Shown: positions 15,887 to 25,071, numbered from the stretch's first letter. The stretch: DNA of 64,000 nt from an uncultured Finegoldia sp. (GCF_900766215.1 NZ_CAAFUQ010000057.1:13365-77364); one strand, 5' to 3'. Translations and numbers: made by a program. The notes: a model not told the origin generated them from the sequence alone.

Positions 15887-16831
15887 TTATACGAATGGAA
15901 TATACTTAGCGTATCCTTCTTCTTCCATCTTTTCTAATGGGACAAATCTCAAACTTGCGCCATTAATACAATATCTAAGACCGCCCTTTTCGCTAGGACC
16001 ATCATCGAACACATGACCCAAATGGCTGTCAGCCTGCTTACTTCTAACCTCAGTTCGAACTCTGGATAATTTGTGATCATCAGAATAATTTACAGAACTT
16101 GATGTAATAGTTTTAGTAAATGATGGCCAACCGCAGCCAGCATCGTATTTGTCCTTTGAAGAAAACAAAGGCTCACCACTTACGATGTCGACGTAGATTC
16201 CTCTTTCATCAAAATCATTAAAGCTAGATGTGTGAGGGCGTTCAGTAGCCTCATTTTGAGTTACCCTGTAACTTACATCGGACAATTTTTCCTTCATTTC
16301 TTCATCACTCATCTTCTTGTATTCAGTCGTATCCAAACTTTCATCAAAAGCATTCAAATTAACGTGACAATATCCGCCGGGATTTTTGTCCAAATAATCT
16401 TGGTGATAATCTTCTGCCAACACGAAGTTTTGTAATTTTTCGACCAAAACAGTTAGCTTTTCATCGTATTTTGTTTGAATGTAATTCATAACAGAATTGA
16501 TTATTTCCAAATCTTTTTCATCTTCGTAGAAAATTCCAGTTCGATATTGTTCACCAACATCATTTCCTTGCTTATTCACAGAAATAGGATTAATAATTCT
16601 GAAATAATGAAGTAAAATTTCAGCCAAATCCAACCTGTTTTTATCATAGACAATTCTCACTGTCTCTGCGTGATGAGTTTGTTTTACTCTTCTATAATCA
16701 GTGTCTGTTCCATCGCCATTTGCATAGCCAGTGTCAGTGTCTATTACACCGTTTAATTTTTTGAAATAAGCTTCCACTCCCCAAAAACATCCACCAGCCA
16801 AATAAATCGTACTTTTTTCAATAAATCTCAT
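15887..16831 (-). CDS. msrAB: Fused peptide methionine sulfoxide reductase MsrA-MsrB
   Basis: A 314-residue fusion that repairs both stereoisomers of methionine sulfoxide in proteins. The MsrA domain (about 1-160) has the catalytic motif GGCFWG with C15. The MsrB domain (about 170-310) has GCGWPSF, SHLGHVFDDGP and the catalytic RYCINGASLRF with C288. The CxxC zinc pairs found in many MsrB proteins are absent. The fusion order MsrA then MsrB is usual in Firmicutes. It is a single gene with its own terminator; in an anaerobe it probably serves during oxygen exposure. Confidence 0.95.
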   Translation of the reverse strand: MRFIEKSTIYLAGGCFWGVEAYFKKLNGVIDTDTGYANGDGTDTDYRRVKQTHHAETVRIVYDKNRLDLAEILLHYFRIINPISVNKQGNDVGEQYRTGIFYEDEKDLEIINSVMNYIQTKYDEKLTVLVEKLQNFVLAEDYHQDYLDKNPGGYCHVNLNAFDESLDTTEYKKMSDEEMKEKLSDVSYRVTQNEATERPHTSSFNDFDERGIYVDIVSGEPLFSSKDKYDAGCGWPSFTKTITSSSVNYSDDHKLSRVRTEVRSKQADSHLGHVFDDGPSEKGGLRYCINGASLRFVPLEKMEEEGYAKYIPFV

Positions 16832-16895
16832 ATTACACCTCTTACAAAATTATACCCAGTTAAATATTTTTTATTCAACAGAAAATTTTGCGCAT

Positions 16896-16922
16896 ACAAA
16901 AAGCAGCTTATTAAAAGCTGCT
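16896..16922 (-). terminator. Terminator of the radical SAM gene
   Basis: AGCAGCTT and AAGCTGCT form the stem; the A run at 16896-16901 gives the U run on the minus strand. Confidence 0.8.
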
Positions 16923-16930
16923 CATTGAAA

Positions 16931-18328
16931 TTATTTTGATTTCATTGTTTCTTGGCGATTCATTGTGTGATATGAACCTTTAAATCTTTCCTTCTTAGGA
17001 CTTTTGTCCCAGATTTCTTCTGCTTCAACTTCCCAGTTTTTCGCATATTCATCGCAGTTACCACAAAGTGAATCTACAGTTTGCTTAGATTCCAAATCAG
17101 TAGATTTTGCATCAGTGCTATGAACCATTTCTCTAAGTTCGTTTGGATTTTCAAGCATTGGGCAAGGCATCAACATATTATCGTTGAATGGTTGACCGTC
17201 GTGATATTTTGTAAATAGGGGAGCTCTCAAACAATCCAACAAAGATTTTTCTCTGATATTAGAATCGCTGTAGTGAATGAAAACGCAAGGTTCCACATCG
17301 CCGGATGCATTAATGTGAAGATATCTTCTTCCACCTGCAATACAACCTCCAACATATTCAGCATCGTTTTGGAAATCCAATGCGAATAATGGTTTTTCTG
17401 CTCTATATTTTCTTAGCCTTTCGATAGTTTGTTTTCTTTGTTCAGGAGTAGGTAGTAAATCAGTTACAGCAGCATTTCCAACTGGCATGTAGTGGAAGTA
17501 CCACACGAAATATGCACCTAACTCTATTAGGTAATCGTAGTATTCTTCGCTTGTAATTGAATCAAAGTTTTGTGAAGTATAGCAGCAAGAAATACCGTAA
17601 ATCAAATGACGTTCTTGTAGCATCTTCATTGCTTTGATTACTTTTTTATAAACACCCTCTCCACGTCTACCGTCAGTTGCTTCTTCAAAACCTTCAAGTG
17701 AAATCGCAGGAATGAAATTACCAACTCTTTGCATTTCGTCTACGAAATCTTCGTCAATTAAAGTTGCATTAGTAAATGATAAGAATACACAGTCGTTGTG
17801 TTTTTCACACAATTTGATCAAATCATCTTTACGCACAAGAGGTTCACCGCCTGTGTATATGTACATATAAGTTCCCAATTCTTTTCCTTGAGTGATGATA
17901 GAATCAATCTCATCATAGCTTAGGTTTTGTTTGTAGCCGTATTCAGCAGCCCAACATCCAGTACATTTTAAGTTACATGCAGATGTAGGATCCAACAAAA
18001 TTGCCCAAGGGATATTACAATTGTATTCTTCTCTGTATTTTTGTTGAGTTTGCCATCCCAAAACAGACGCATTCATAAAAAAGTTATACGCTACTTTTTT
18101 CATTTGTTTTTTGTCAACTTCTTGGAAAATTTTCATCACAAAACTATGGTAAGGGTGATTTTCGTCTTCAAAAACTTCCCTTATAATTTTAATTTGAGGC
18201 GCGAAATCTCCGTGTGAAAGGTTTTCTGCCCATTCGACTAATTGTACCCCTCGTTTTTGAGGATCTTTCGCAACGTAATCGAATACCTTATCAAATCCAT
18301 ATCTTTTTCCAGCTTCTATAATTTTCAT
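16931..18328 (-). CDS. Radical SAM protein with SPASM-like C-terminus
   Basis: A 465-residue enzyme. The radical SAM cluster motif is C118, C122, C125 (SACNLKCTGCW), followed by YTGGEPLVRKDDL for SAM binding. The C-terminal third has scattered cysteines (GGCIAGG, EPCVF, MPCPML, SLCGNCDEY) suggesting auxiliary iron-sulfur clusters of SPASM type. An extra N-terminal helical region (1-105) precedes the barrel. The substrate is unknown. A TetR-type regulator gene lies immediately upstream on the same strand (150 bp gap), so it may control this gene. No RiPP precursor was seen next to it. Confidence 0.8.
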   Translation of the reverse strand: MKIIEAGKRYGFDKVFDYVAKDPQKRGVQLVEWAENLSHGDFAPQIKIIREVFEDENHPYHSFVMKIFQEVDKKQMKKVAYNFFMNASVLGWQTQQKYREEYNCNIPWAILLDPTSACNLKCTGCWAAEYGYKQNLSYDEIDSIITQGKELGTYMYIYTGGEPLVRKDDLIKLCEKHNDCVFLSFTNATLIDEDFVDEMQRVGNFIPAISLEGFEEATDGRRGEGVYKKVIKAMKMLQERHLIYGISCCYTSQNFDSITSEEYYDYLIELGAYFVWYFHYMPVGNAAVTDLLPTPEQRKQTIERLRKYRAEKPLFALDFQNDAEYVGGCIAGGRRYLHINASGDVEPCVFIHYSDSNIREKSLLDCLRAPLFTKYHDGQPFNDNMLMPCPMLENPNELREMVHSTDAKSTDLESKQTVDSLCGNCDEYAKNWEVEAEEIWDKSPKKERFKGSYHTMNRQETMKSK

Positions 18329-18478
18329 ATAACCACCTTTTCATATATTAAAATTTTTAGAACTATCCTGTTAGATATATCTCTTAACTTCATTGTATCT
18401 CAAACGTTAATCAAAGTCTTTGGACAAAATAGTGTATTTGCCTAAAATTCTAACAAAAATGAAAAAAAATCTAAAAAA

Positions 18479-19036
18479 TTAATTCATTTTACTCCTAGTT
18501 AATGAAGATTTAACAGTATCTTTTAATAAAAATCCTATCCTTTTTATTTTTTTCTCGATATCCTCATCCATTCCTGAAGTTAGCCATCTGATAACCAAAT
18601 CCGTAATTGCACTTTGGAAGAATTTAATAATAATCTCCTTGTCATCCTTCTTTGCATGAATCTCCTTGTCCACATTTTCTATGTAGTTTCTCATAATTTG
18701 TCCCGATTTATTGTACAAATAATCAGACAGTGTTTTTCTAGAAATAGAATTGTAAATGTGATAAATCGCGGTTTTGTTATCAATAGCAAACTGCATTTCT
18801 TCGATAAAATTATCCTCCCACGACATATCCTCTGACTCATCCAATACCTTCTGTAATCTGATCTCAAAAATCGTGTCTATGATTTGATTCAAATCTTTGA
18901 AATGATAATAAATAGTGTTTCTGTTGATTCCACATTCTTCAGCTAGTTTTCCCACCGTAATTTTATTCAGAGGTATTCTGTTGAGAAGATTAATTAAATT
19001 TTCCATTATCATTTTCTTCGTGTAATCCGCGTTCAT
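18479..19036 (-). CDS. TetR/AcrR-family transcriptional regulator
   Basis: A 185-residue DNA-binding protein. The N-terminal helix-turn-helix (LNKITVGKLAEECGINRNTIYYHFKDLNQII, about residues 23-53) is the standard TetR form; the C-terminal ligand domain is not assignable but resembles the DhaS/YbiH-like TetR_C variants. It lies 150 bp upstream of the radical SAM gene. That gap contains an imperfect inverted repeat (GGACAAAATA / TATTTGCC around 18422-18442) that could be its operator. Confidence 0.85.
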   Translation of the reverse strand: MNADYTKKMIMENLINLLNRIPLNKITVGKLAEECGINRNTIYYHFKDLNQIIDTIFEIRLQKVLDESEDMSWEDNFIEEMQFAIDNKTAIYHIYNSISRKTLSDYLYNKSGQIMRNYIENVDKEIHAKKDDKEIIIKFFQSAITDLVIRWLTSGMDEDIEKKIKRIGFLLKDTVKSSLTRSKMN

Positions 19037-19087
19037 AAACTCCCCCTTTTAACATAATCATATTCCAAATCCAGAAAAATTTCCACC

Positions 19088-19122
19088 AAAAAAACTAGCT
19101 ACTAAAACAAATTAGTAGCTAG
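19088..19122 (-). terminator. Terminator of the AhpD-like gene
   Basis: CTAGCTACTAA (19095-19105) pairs perfectly with TTAGTAGCTAG (19112-19122). The A run to the left is the U run on the minus strand. Confidence 0.85.
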
Positions 19123-19132
19123 CTTTGCACAC

Positions 19133-19459
19133 TTATTTTAATAATTCTTCAGCAATTCTCAAAGATTTTCCAGCGTAAACTGTAGCAGGGCCACCACCCA
19201 TAGCAACACAAACTTCCATCATTTCTGATATTTCTTCGATTGTACAACCTGCATCAATACATCCTTTAGTGTGATGAACAATACATCCGTCGCATTTTAC
19301 AGTAATTCCGATTGCAAGAGCTATCAATTCTTTTTCCTTCAAAGATAATTTTCCGTCTTTAAAAATTTCTCCACACATACCAGAGAAATTCTTAGCTACA
19401 TCTGGTAAATGTTCTCCAAATAATTTTGAGTTTTCAGCCAATACTTCTTTACTATCCAT
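19133..19459 (-). CDS. Carboxymuconolactone decarboxylase / AhpD-like protein
   Basis: A 108-residue all-helical protein of the CMD superfamily. The redox motif is C56-D-G-C59 followed by H62/H63 (KCDGCIVHHTKGC), typical of the AhpD-like branch that acts as a peroxidase or disulfide relay. A Gly-rich MGGGPATVYAG follows, also typical. It is encoded by a single gene with a GGAGGTAAT ribosome binding site before ATG 19459. A role in peroxide defence is reasonable but inferred; no alkyl hydroperoxide reductase gene is adjacent. Confidence 0.87.
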   Translation of the reverse strand: MDSKEVLAENSKLFGEHLPDVAKNFSGMCGEIFKDGKLSLKEKELIALAIGITVKCDGCIVHHTKGCIDAGCTIEEISEMMEVCVAMGGGPATVYAGKSLRIAEELLK

Positions 19460-19610
19460 AAATTACCTCCTATTTTTTAGACAATTTGCATTGCCTTAAT
19501 AATATCATCTTATCAAATACAACGAGTAAAATGTTAATTATAGGATATTTCAATAAATGAGGGTGGATTTATAGGTGTTTCATATAAATGTATTTTCAAT
19601 TATGAACTCA

Positions 19611-20564
19611 CTATCTTCTCTTCTTATATAACACAATTCCAGCTGCAATTAAAATAACGGAAGCGACTATAACTGCGATTGTGATGCGTTTTTGCTTTGC
19701 TTTTTGTTGTTCTTGTTGAAGTTTTTGTTGGGCTAGTTTTTCTTCGTATTTTCTTTGTTTTTCTTCGTTTTCTTTTTTCAATTGTTCTTCTTTTTGACGT
19801 TTTTCTTCGGCTTTCTTTTTTTCTTCTTCAGCTTTTTTCTTTTCTTCTTCTTTTTTGCGTTTTTCTTCTTCTTGTTTTCTTTTTTGTTCTTCTTTGTATT
19901 CTGTGTTTTCGGCTACTGTTAGGTAGATGTCGTTGTCATAATGAGTACGTGTTTGTTCGTTTAATGTAATTTCTGATCTATCAGGTGTTATTTTAAATTC
20001 TTTGTTATCTACACCTTCTTGGTACATTTTTTCGATTGTGTAATGTCCATAATCCAGTGGTCTTTCTTTCTTTTTGCCGTAAGGTACGACTGTTTTACGT
20101 ATTTCACCAGTGTTTGTGTTTTTCATTATAACAATAACGTCTTTTTTATTGGCGGGATTTTTCTTAATTATGAATCTCATAATATCATAAGCACGTCTGT
20201 TAATAACATCATCATACTCTTTTGATTTATCGATTTTTCCGTTGGCGTTAACCCAATTTATATAAAACTTTGCTTCAATTTCATAATAGTCTTTTAGTTC
20301 TTGATTATTAGCGATATCTTCGTATTTTAATTTACCATCGCCAAATTTAACCCATGTATTTCTCTCTTTAAATGGTTTACCATCGTAAGTTACAACTAGA
20401 ATACCATCTTTGTTGTAAATAACAGATTCCATACCATCAAAAGCAGCTTCATATTGTATCCCGTCATACTCATACTCTCCATTCATAGCATAACTACTAC
20501 TTTGAACACTTATGCAAATTAATAATGCAAGTACTATCATTTTAAACAAATTTTTTAGTTTCAT
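19611..20564 (-). CDS. Secreted, membrane-anchored protein with charged coiled coil
   Basis: A 317-residue protein with a signal peptide (about residues 1-26, ending SSSYA), an extracellular domain of unknown fold (27-215), a long Lys/Glu-rich coiled coil (about 218-290, repeated EEEKKKAEEKKK-like units), a hydrophobic helix (about 293-312) and a KKRR tail that stays inside. The layout is that of a surface protein anchored by a C-terminal transmembrane helix rather than an LPXTG signal. It starts at ATG 20564 after AGGAG. I do not recognise the extracellular domain. Confidence 0.72.
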   Translation of the reverse strand: MKLKNLFKMIVLALLICISVQSSSYAMNGEYEYDGIQYEAAFDGMESVIYNKDGILVVTYDGKPFKERNTWVKFGDGKLKYEDIANNQELKDYYEIEAKFYINWVNANGKIDKSKEYDDVINRRAYDIMRFIIKKNPANKKDVIVIMKNTNTGEIRKTVVPYGKKKERPLDYGHYTIEKMYQEGVDNKEFKITPDRSEITLNEQTRTHYDNDIYLTVAENTEYKEEQKRKQEEEKRKKEEEKKKAEEEKKKAEEKRQKEEQLKKENEEKQRKYEEKLAQQKLQQEQQKAKQKRITIAVIVASVILIAAGIVLYKKRR

Positions 20565-20839
20565 TTTTAGCTCCTAATTTATGTAGTGAAGATTCGTTTT
20601 ATTCCAATTTAATTATACCCATTATTTAATGGATGTTTCAATGTTTTGTAAATTTTTTATAAAATAAAAATGGTTATTGATTAAAGATAAATGTATTTGC
20701 AAAACACTTATAATAGTAGTGTGGGTATTTTTTTGATTTCAAACGTTAAGAAATTCTAAAGATTACAGAAAAGATGAGCAAATTTAGTGAAGTTGTGATA
20801 TAATTTTAACTGTTAAATATATTAATAGGATGATGAAAA

Positions 20840-21982
20840 ATGGAAAAATCAAATCAAAAAAAATACACTTTTTTGATTAATACGACGCCTCCTCCTAGGC
20901 TGATCAAAAGAATGGATCTTGTGAAAGACAAGTTCGATTTGTATGCAATTTGCTGGGATAAGGGTGGCGATGAAAAATATGATTTCAAGCGTGATTTTTG
21001 CAAGAAGGAGATAATCAACATAGACGCTGATAACAGCAATCCTATGAAAAGACTTATTCCAACTTACAAGTTTTCACAAAAAGCTTACAAAATATTGGAT
21101 AGAATTAAACCGGATTTAATTCACGTTCAAAGTTATGATATGCTAGAGATAGCTACTAAATACAAGAAAAATAGCGATAAGGCTGTTAAGATTATATACG
21201 AAGTACCAGATATTCACAGATATTTGACTGATGATAAGAAGAGTTTCCCGATGAATATTGTGTCTTCTGTTTTGAAAAAAAGAGAGAACAATATGCTTGG
21301 ATTTGTCGATTTGATGATTGTGACAAGTATGAAATTCTGGGAACATTTTGAAGGAAAATACAGCAAGGATAATTTGGTGTTCATGCCGAACATTCCTAAT
21401 TTGGAATTATTCAAGGATTATGATAAGTTAAGAGTGAAAAACCAACACGATACTTTTACTGTCGGCTACATCGGTGGTCTTAGATATTTGAACGAATTGA
21501 AAAAACTTACTAAGGCTATGGATGGTTTGGGTATGAATCTTATGATGGCAGGTTTCGAAAGTGGTACGTATTTCAAAGAGCTTGCTCAAACGAAAGATTT
21601 CATAGAATATCGCGGCAAATTTTATTATGACGATGAGATTGCAGAGCTTTATTCAAAATGCGACTGCATATTCTCAGTGTACGATGCGTCGATGAAGAAT
21701 GTTAGGATTGCACTTCCGAACAAATTATACGAATCTATTCATGCAGAGCTTCCTATAATTGTCGCAAGGGATACTTATTTGTCAGAAGTTGTGAATGAGT
21801 GGAATGTGGGTGTTAGTGTTGATCACGAATCTGACGAGGAAATGAGAAATGTTTTATTAAAACTTAGAGACGACAAAACATTCTACCACACTCTTCAAGA
21901 AAACTGCAGAAATATGCAATCAGAATTAAATCCACAAAAAAACAACGAACGATTATTAAATAGAATAGAAAATTTATTTTAA
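20840..21982 (+). CDS. Glycosyltransferase (GT-B fold, surface polysaccharide cluster)
   Basis: A 380-residue glycosyltransferase. The N-terminal domain (about 8-190) includes the acceptor-side PDLIHVQSYDMLEIA; the C-terminal domain (200-370) has FTVGYIGGLRYLNELKK, YSKCDCIFSVYD and PNKLYESIHAELPIIV, the GT4-like donor pocket. It is 13 bp upstream of wecC and co-oriented with wecB, so it may transfer ManNAcA or ManNAc into a surface glycan; that is inference from neighbours. The ribosome binding site (AGGATG) is weak. A TATAAT lies at about 20799. Confidence 0.82.
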   Translation: MEKSNQKKYTFLINTTPPPRLIKRMDLVKDKFDLYAICWDKGGDEKYDFKRDFCKKEIINIDADNSNPMKRLIPTYKFSQKAYKILDRIKPDLIHVQSYDMLEIATKYKKNSDKAVKIIYEVPDIHRYLTDDKKSFPMNIVSSVLKKRENNMLGFVDLMIVTSMKFWEHFEGKYSKDNLVFMPNIPNLELFKDYDKLRVKNQHDTFTVGYIGGLRYLNELKKLTKAMDGLGMNLMMAGFESGTYFKELAQTKDFIEYRGKFYYDDEIAELYSKCDCIFSVYDASMKNVRIALPNKLYESIHAELPIIVARDTYLSEVVNEWNVGVSVDHESDEEMRNVLLKLRDDKTFYHTLQENCRNMQSELNPQKNNERLLNRIENLF

Positions 21983-21995
21983 AGGAGAGAATATT

Positions 21996-23222
21996 ATGAT
22001 TAATGTAATTGGTTTAGGTTACATAGGTCTACCTACAGCTTTGATGCTAGCAACATCAGGCAACAAGGTGGTTGGAACAGATATTAAAGAAGAAGTAATT
22101 GATAAATTAAAACATAAAGAATTGACTTTTGAAGAAAAAGGAATGGATGAGCTTTTCGAAAAGGCTTTGAGTTCTGATATTACTTTTTCATTAAAACCAG
22201 TTTCAACTAATTTCTACATTATTACAGCACCAACTCCTTACGATCCTGTATCTAAGAAATTGGATTGTTCCTATGTAGTGAAAGCTGTAGAATCAGTGTT
22301 GGAACCTGCAGAAGAAGATGCGATTATAGTTGTTGAATCAACAGTTTCACCGGGAGCTATCGACACTTACGTAAGACCTGTTGTAGAAGAATACATGGAA
22401 AAATCAGGCAAGAAATTAAACTTGGTTCACGCTCCAGAAAGAATTATCCCAGGTAACATGGTTTACGAATTGGAACACAACGCTAGAACAATCGGTGCTG
22501 ACGATCCAAAATACGGCGAAAAAGTTAAACAAGTTTACTCAACTTTCTGCAAAGGTGAAATCAATCTAACTAATATAAAAACAGCTGAAATGACAAAGGT
22601 TGTTGAAAATACATTTAGAGATATCAACATTGCATTCGCAAACGAATTGGCTAAGATTTGCCGTCAAGGTGGATTAGATGTCAACGAAGTTATCAGAATT
22701 TCCAACAAACACCCAAGAGTTAACATACTTTCACCAGGACCTGGTGTAGGTGGACATTGTATTTCAGTTGACCCATGGTTTTTAGTTGGAGATTATCCAC
22801 TTCTTACTGAAATAATTTACAAAGCTCGTCAAATCAACGATTCAATGCCAGAATATGTTCTTAAAAGAGCTTACAATATCATGAAAGAAAACAACTTAAA
22901 AGATTTTTCAAGAGTTGGTATTTACGGATTGACTTACAAAGAAAACGTAGACGATGTCAGAGAATCTCCAACACTTCAATTGTTACAACATCAAAAAGAA
23001 CATTTGGGAGATGGACTAAAAGTTTATGATCCAATGGTAAAAAGAGAAGTTGTGGAAAATCAATACCACGATTTGAACAAATTCTTAGACGATGTTGATT
23101 TTGTAATCGTGATGATTGGTCACGACGAAATCAGAGAAAACATGGATGTGTTAAAAGACAAAGTTGTACTTGATACAAGAAACATCGATGTTGATAACAA
23201 ATACAATTTCTACAAATTATAA
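21996..23222 (+). CDS. wecC: UDP-N-acetyl-D-mannosamine dehydrogenase
   Basis: Oxidises UDP-ManNAc to UDP-ManNAcA with two NAD+, in the cytoplasm, for surface polysaccharide synthesis. The 408-residue product has the NAD-binding start IGLGYIGLPTALML, STVSPGAI, the central KTAEMTKVVENTFRDINIA, and the catalytic GVGGHCISVDPWFL with the active-site Cys. The WecC/MnaB branch of UDP-sugar dehydrogenases fits better than UDP-glucose dehydrogenase because wecB follows. A terminator hairpin lies between wecC and wecB. GGAGAG precedes ATG 21996. Confidence 0.9.
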   Translation: MINVIGLGYIGLPTALMLATSGNKVVGTDIKEEVIDKLKHKELTFEEKGMDELFEKALSSDITFSLKPVSTNFYIITAPTPYDPVSKKLDCSYVVKAVESVLEPAEEDAIIVVESTVSPGAIDTYVRPVVEEYMEKSGKKLNLVHAPERIIPGNMVYELEHNARTIGADDPKYGEKVKQVYSTFCKGEINLTNIKTAEMTKVVENTFRDINIAFANELAKICRQGGLDVNEVIRISNKHPRVNILSPGPGVGGHCISVDPWFLVGDYPLLTEIIYKARQINDSMPEYVLKRAYNIMKENNLKDFSRVGIYGLTYKENVDDVRESPTLQLLQHQKEHLGDGLKVYDPMVKREVVENQYHDLNKFLDDVDFVIVMIGHDEIRENMDVLKDKVVLDTRNIDVDNKYNFYKL

Positions 23223-23231
23223 AACAAATCA

Positions 23232-23261
23232 AAGGGCGCTAAATTTGCAGCGCCTTTTTTT
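23232..23261 (+). terminator. Terminator or attenuator between wecC and wecB
   Basis: GGCGCT (23235-23240) pairs with AGCGCC (23249-23254), followed by T7. It sits in a 54 bp gap with no clear new promoter, so partial read-through would tune wecB. Confidence 0.7.
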
Positions 23262-23276
23262 AAAAAGAGGTAAAAA

Positions 23277-24368
23277 ATGAAAAAAGTAATGGTGGTTTTT
23301 GGGACAAGACCAGAAGCGATTAAAATGTGTCCACTTGTAAAAGAACTCAAAAAAAGAGACGAATTCGAAGTTTGTGTGCTTGTAACTGGACAACACAAAG
23401 AAATGCTACGTCAAGTATTGGACGTTTTTGAAATCAAAGAAGACTACAACTTGGCTATCATGAAAAAAGGACAAAGCTTGTTCGATGTTACCACAACTAT
23501 TTTGGACAAAATAAAATCTATATTAGAAGAAGAAAAACCAGACATTGTTTTGGTTCATGGAGATACTTCGACAAGTTTTGTTGCAGGACTTGCTGCATTC
23601 TATTTGAGAATACCTGTAGGTCATGTGGAAGCTGGACTGAGAACATACAACAAATACTCTCCATATCCAGAAGAATTCAACAGACAAGCAATAGGATCGT
23701 TGGCAGATTTCCACTTCGCGCCGACTACAACTGCAAGGGATAACTTGCTACGAGAAAACAAAGACGAATCCAAAGTTTTCGTAACGGGAAATACAGTAAT
23801 AGACGCACTTCAAACAACAGTCCGCGACAATTATTCTAACGAAAATTTGATTGAAGACAAAAAAATGATTCTTCTAACAATGCACAGAAGGGAAAACTTG
23901 GGAGAATCCATGAAGAATTCCTTCAGAGCAATCAAAAGAGTTGTCAACGAAAACGAAGATATATATGTGATTTATCCGATACATTTGAATCCAAAAGTAC
24001 GAGAAATCGCAAACGAAGTATTTGACAATCACCCTAGAATAAAACTCATCGAACCATTGAACGTAGTTGATTTTCACAACTTCATGAAACAATCATTCTT
24101 CGTAATGACAGATTCAGGAGGAATTCAAGAAGAAGCCCCAGCACTTGGAAAGCCAGTCTTGGTAATGAGAGACACAACAGAAAGACCAGAAGGGGTAGAG
24201 GCAGGAACACTAAAATTAACCGGACTTTGCGAAGAAGACATTTACAACGAAATGACAAAGCTTCTTTCCGACAAAAATGAATACGACAAAATGAGTGAAG
24301 CCACAAACCCTTACGGAGATGGCCACGCATCAGAAAGAATCTGCGATATTTTATCAAAAAATCTATAA
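23277..24368 (+). CDS. wecB: UDP-N-acetylglucosamine 2-epimerase (non-hydrolysing)
   Basis: Interconverts UDP-GlcNAc and UDP-ManNAc, the substrate of WecC next door. The 363-residue protein has FGTRPEAIKMCPLV at the N-terminus, VHGDTSTSFVAGLAAF, HVEAGLRT, EEFNRQ, the HRRENLG segment and the UDP-binding TDSGGIQEEAP, all intact. The length is normal. It starts at ATG 23277 after AAGAGG and is followed by a strong terminator shared with the convergent peptide cluster. Confidence 0.96.
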   Translation: MKKVMVVFGTRPEAIKMCPLVKELKKRDEFEVCVLVTGQHKEMLRQVLDVFEIKEDYNLAIMKKGQSLFDVTTTILDKIKSILEEEKPDIVLVHGDTSTSFVAGLAAFYLRIPVGHVEAGLRTYNKYSPYPEEFNRQAIGSLADFHFAPTTTARDNLLRENKDESKVFVTGNTVIDALQTTVRDNYSNENLIEDKKMILLTMHRRENLGESMKNSFRAIKRVVNENEDIYVIYPIHLNPKVREIANEVFDNHPRIKLIEPLNVVDFHNFMKQSFFVMTDSGGIQEEAPALGKPVLVMRDTTERPEGVEAGTLKLTGLCEEDIYNEMTKLLSDKNEYDKMSEATNPYGDGHASERICDILSKNL

Positions 24369-24375
24369 ATCAAAA

Positions 24376-24404
24376 AAATCCAACTTCATGTAGAAGTTGG
24401 ATTT
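24376..24404. terminator. Bidirectional terminator between wecB and the peptide cluster
   Basis: AAATCCAACTTC (24376-24387) pairs perfectly with GAAGTTGGATTT (24393-24404). An A run to the left serves the minus strand and a shorter T run serves the plus strand. The stem core is the same as at 11413-11450. Confidence 0.85.
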
Positions 24405-24484
24405 TAAATTTAAACGTCAAATAAATTTGATACGTTAACAGATTGGATTTTCTCAATATCTTAATCTGGAATTGAATTATTTAA

Positions 24485-24658
24485 CTAAGCTTGTTTTCTG
24501 CTCTTTCTTGATTTTCTTTCAGAATTGAAAAGAGGATTAACTCTTTCGTAGAAGTCATTCATTTGTGCAAAATTCATACTTGCCATGTTTGAGCTTAAGC
24601 TTACTGTACAGTTTTTACCGAAATTTCTGATTTGTTTTTGTGTTGTTTTTGTGAACAT
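24485..24658 (-). CDS. Short peptide C of a three-paralogue cluster (57 aa)
   Basis: A 57-residue peptide, last of three related genes on one minus-strand unit. The N-terminus is basic (MFTKTTQKQIRNFGK); the central block NMASMNFAQMNDFYERVNPLF is shared with its paralogues (N-M-A/S-S-M-x-F-A ... ER-x-x-P-L-F-x-S); the tail is strongly basic (RKSRKSRKQA). It starts at ATG 24658 behind AGGGGGAAAATAAT. It has a single Cys (residue 17) that the other two lack. No signal peptide, no transmembrane helix. Conservation of a central motif with divergent ends suggests a peptide precursor or secreted signal, but function is unknown. Confidence 0.75.
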   Translation of the reverse strand: MFTKTTQKQIRNFGKNCTVSLSSNMASMNFAQMNDFYERVNPLFNSERKSRKSRKQA

Positions 24659-24728
24659 ATTATTTTCCCCCTTATTAATTGTTTATTACTCGTTTAAGAT
24701 GTTATTATTTGTTTAATTTGTTTAGTTA

Positions 24729-24878
24729 TTACGCTTGTTTTTTGTTCTTCTTTAATTTTCTTGAACCAAATAATGGTGTCATTCTTTCGTATAAATTATC
24801 CGCTTGAGCAAAATTCATGCTCGCCATGCTTGTGTTAAAACTAATTTGTGAACTTTTTCTAATAATATTTTTTCTCAT
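24729..24878 (-). CDS. Short peptide B of a three-paralogue cluster (49 aa)
   Basis: A 49-residue peptide with the shared block SMASMNFAQADNLYERMTPLFGS and a basic tail (RKLKKNKKQA); the N-terminus is short and basic (MRKNIIRKSSQIS). It starts at ATG 24878; its ribosome binding site GGGGG directly follows the stop codon of peptide A (12 bp gap), pointing to translational coupling. It is the most compact of the three paralogues. No Cys or Trp. No family recognised. Confidence 0.77.
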   Translation of the reverse strand: MRKNIIRKSSQISFNTSMASMNFAQADNLYERMTPLFGSRKLKKNKKQA

Positions 24879-24890
24879 AAATTTTACCCC

Positions 24891-25055
24891 CTATGCGTTT
24901 TTTCTGTTTTTGAAGATTCTTCTTGATCCAAACAATGGAGAGAATCTTTCGTTAAAATGATCGACACTTGCGAATGTCATTGAAGACATATTTGTGTTCA
25001 AACCAAGAGATGTTTTCTTTGCAAAATCTAAATATTTTCTGTTATTCTTAATCAT
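24891..25055 (-). CDS. Short peptide A of a three-paralogue cluster (54 aa)
   Basis: A 54-residue peptide, first in the transcript. The shared block reads NMSSMTFASVDHFNERFSPLFGS and the tail RRIFKNRKNA is basic. It starts at ATG 25055 after GAGGGGGAACTAAA. A perfect consensus promoter lies about 140 bp upstream of the start with a hairpin-rich leader between. The three genes differ at many codons but keep the same motif, which argues for selection on the protein. No family recognised. Confidence 0.77.
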   Translation of the reverse strand: MIKNNRKYLDFAKKTSLGLNTNMSSMTFASVDHFNERFSPLFGSRRIFKNRKNA

Positions 25056-25071
25056 TTTAGTTCCCCCTCAT

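Noticed and set aside
19750..19900. Repetitive TTCTTCTTTTT tract as a DNA repeat element
   Set aside because: It is the antisense of Lys/Glu codons in the coiled coil of the protein at 19611-20564.
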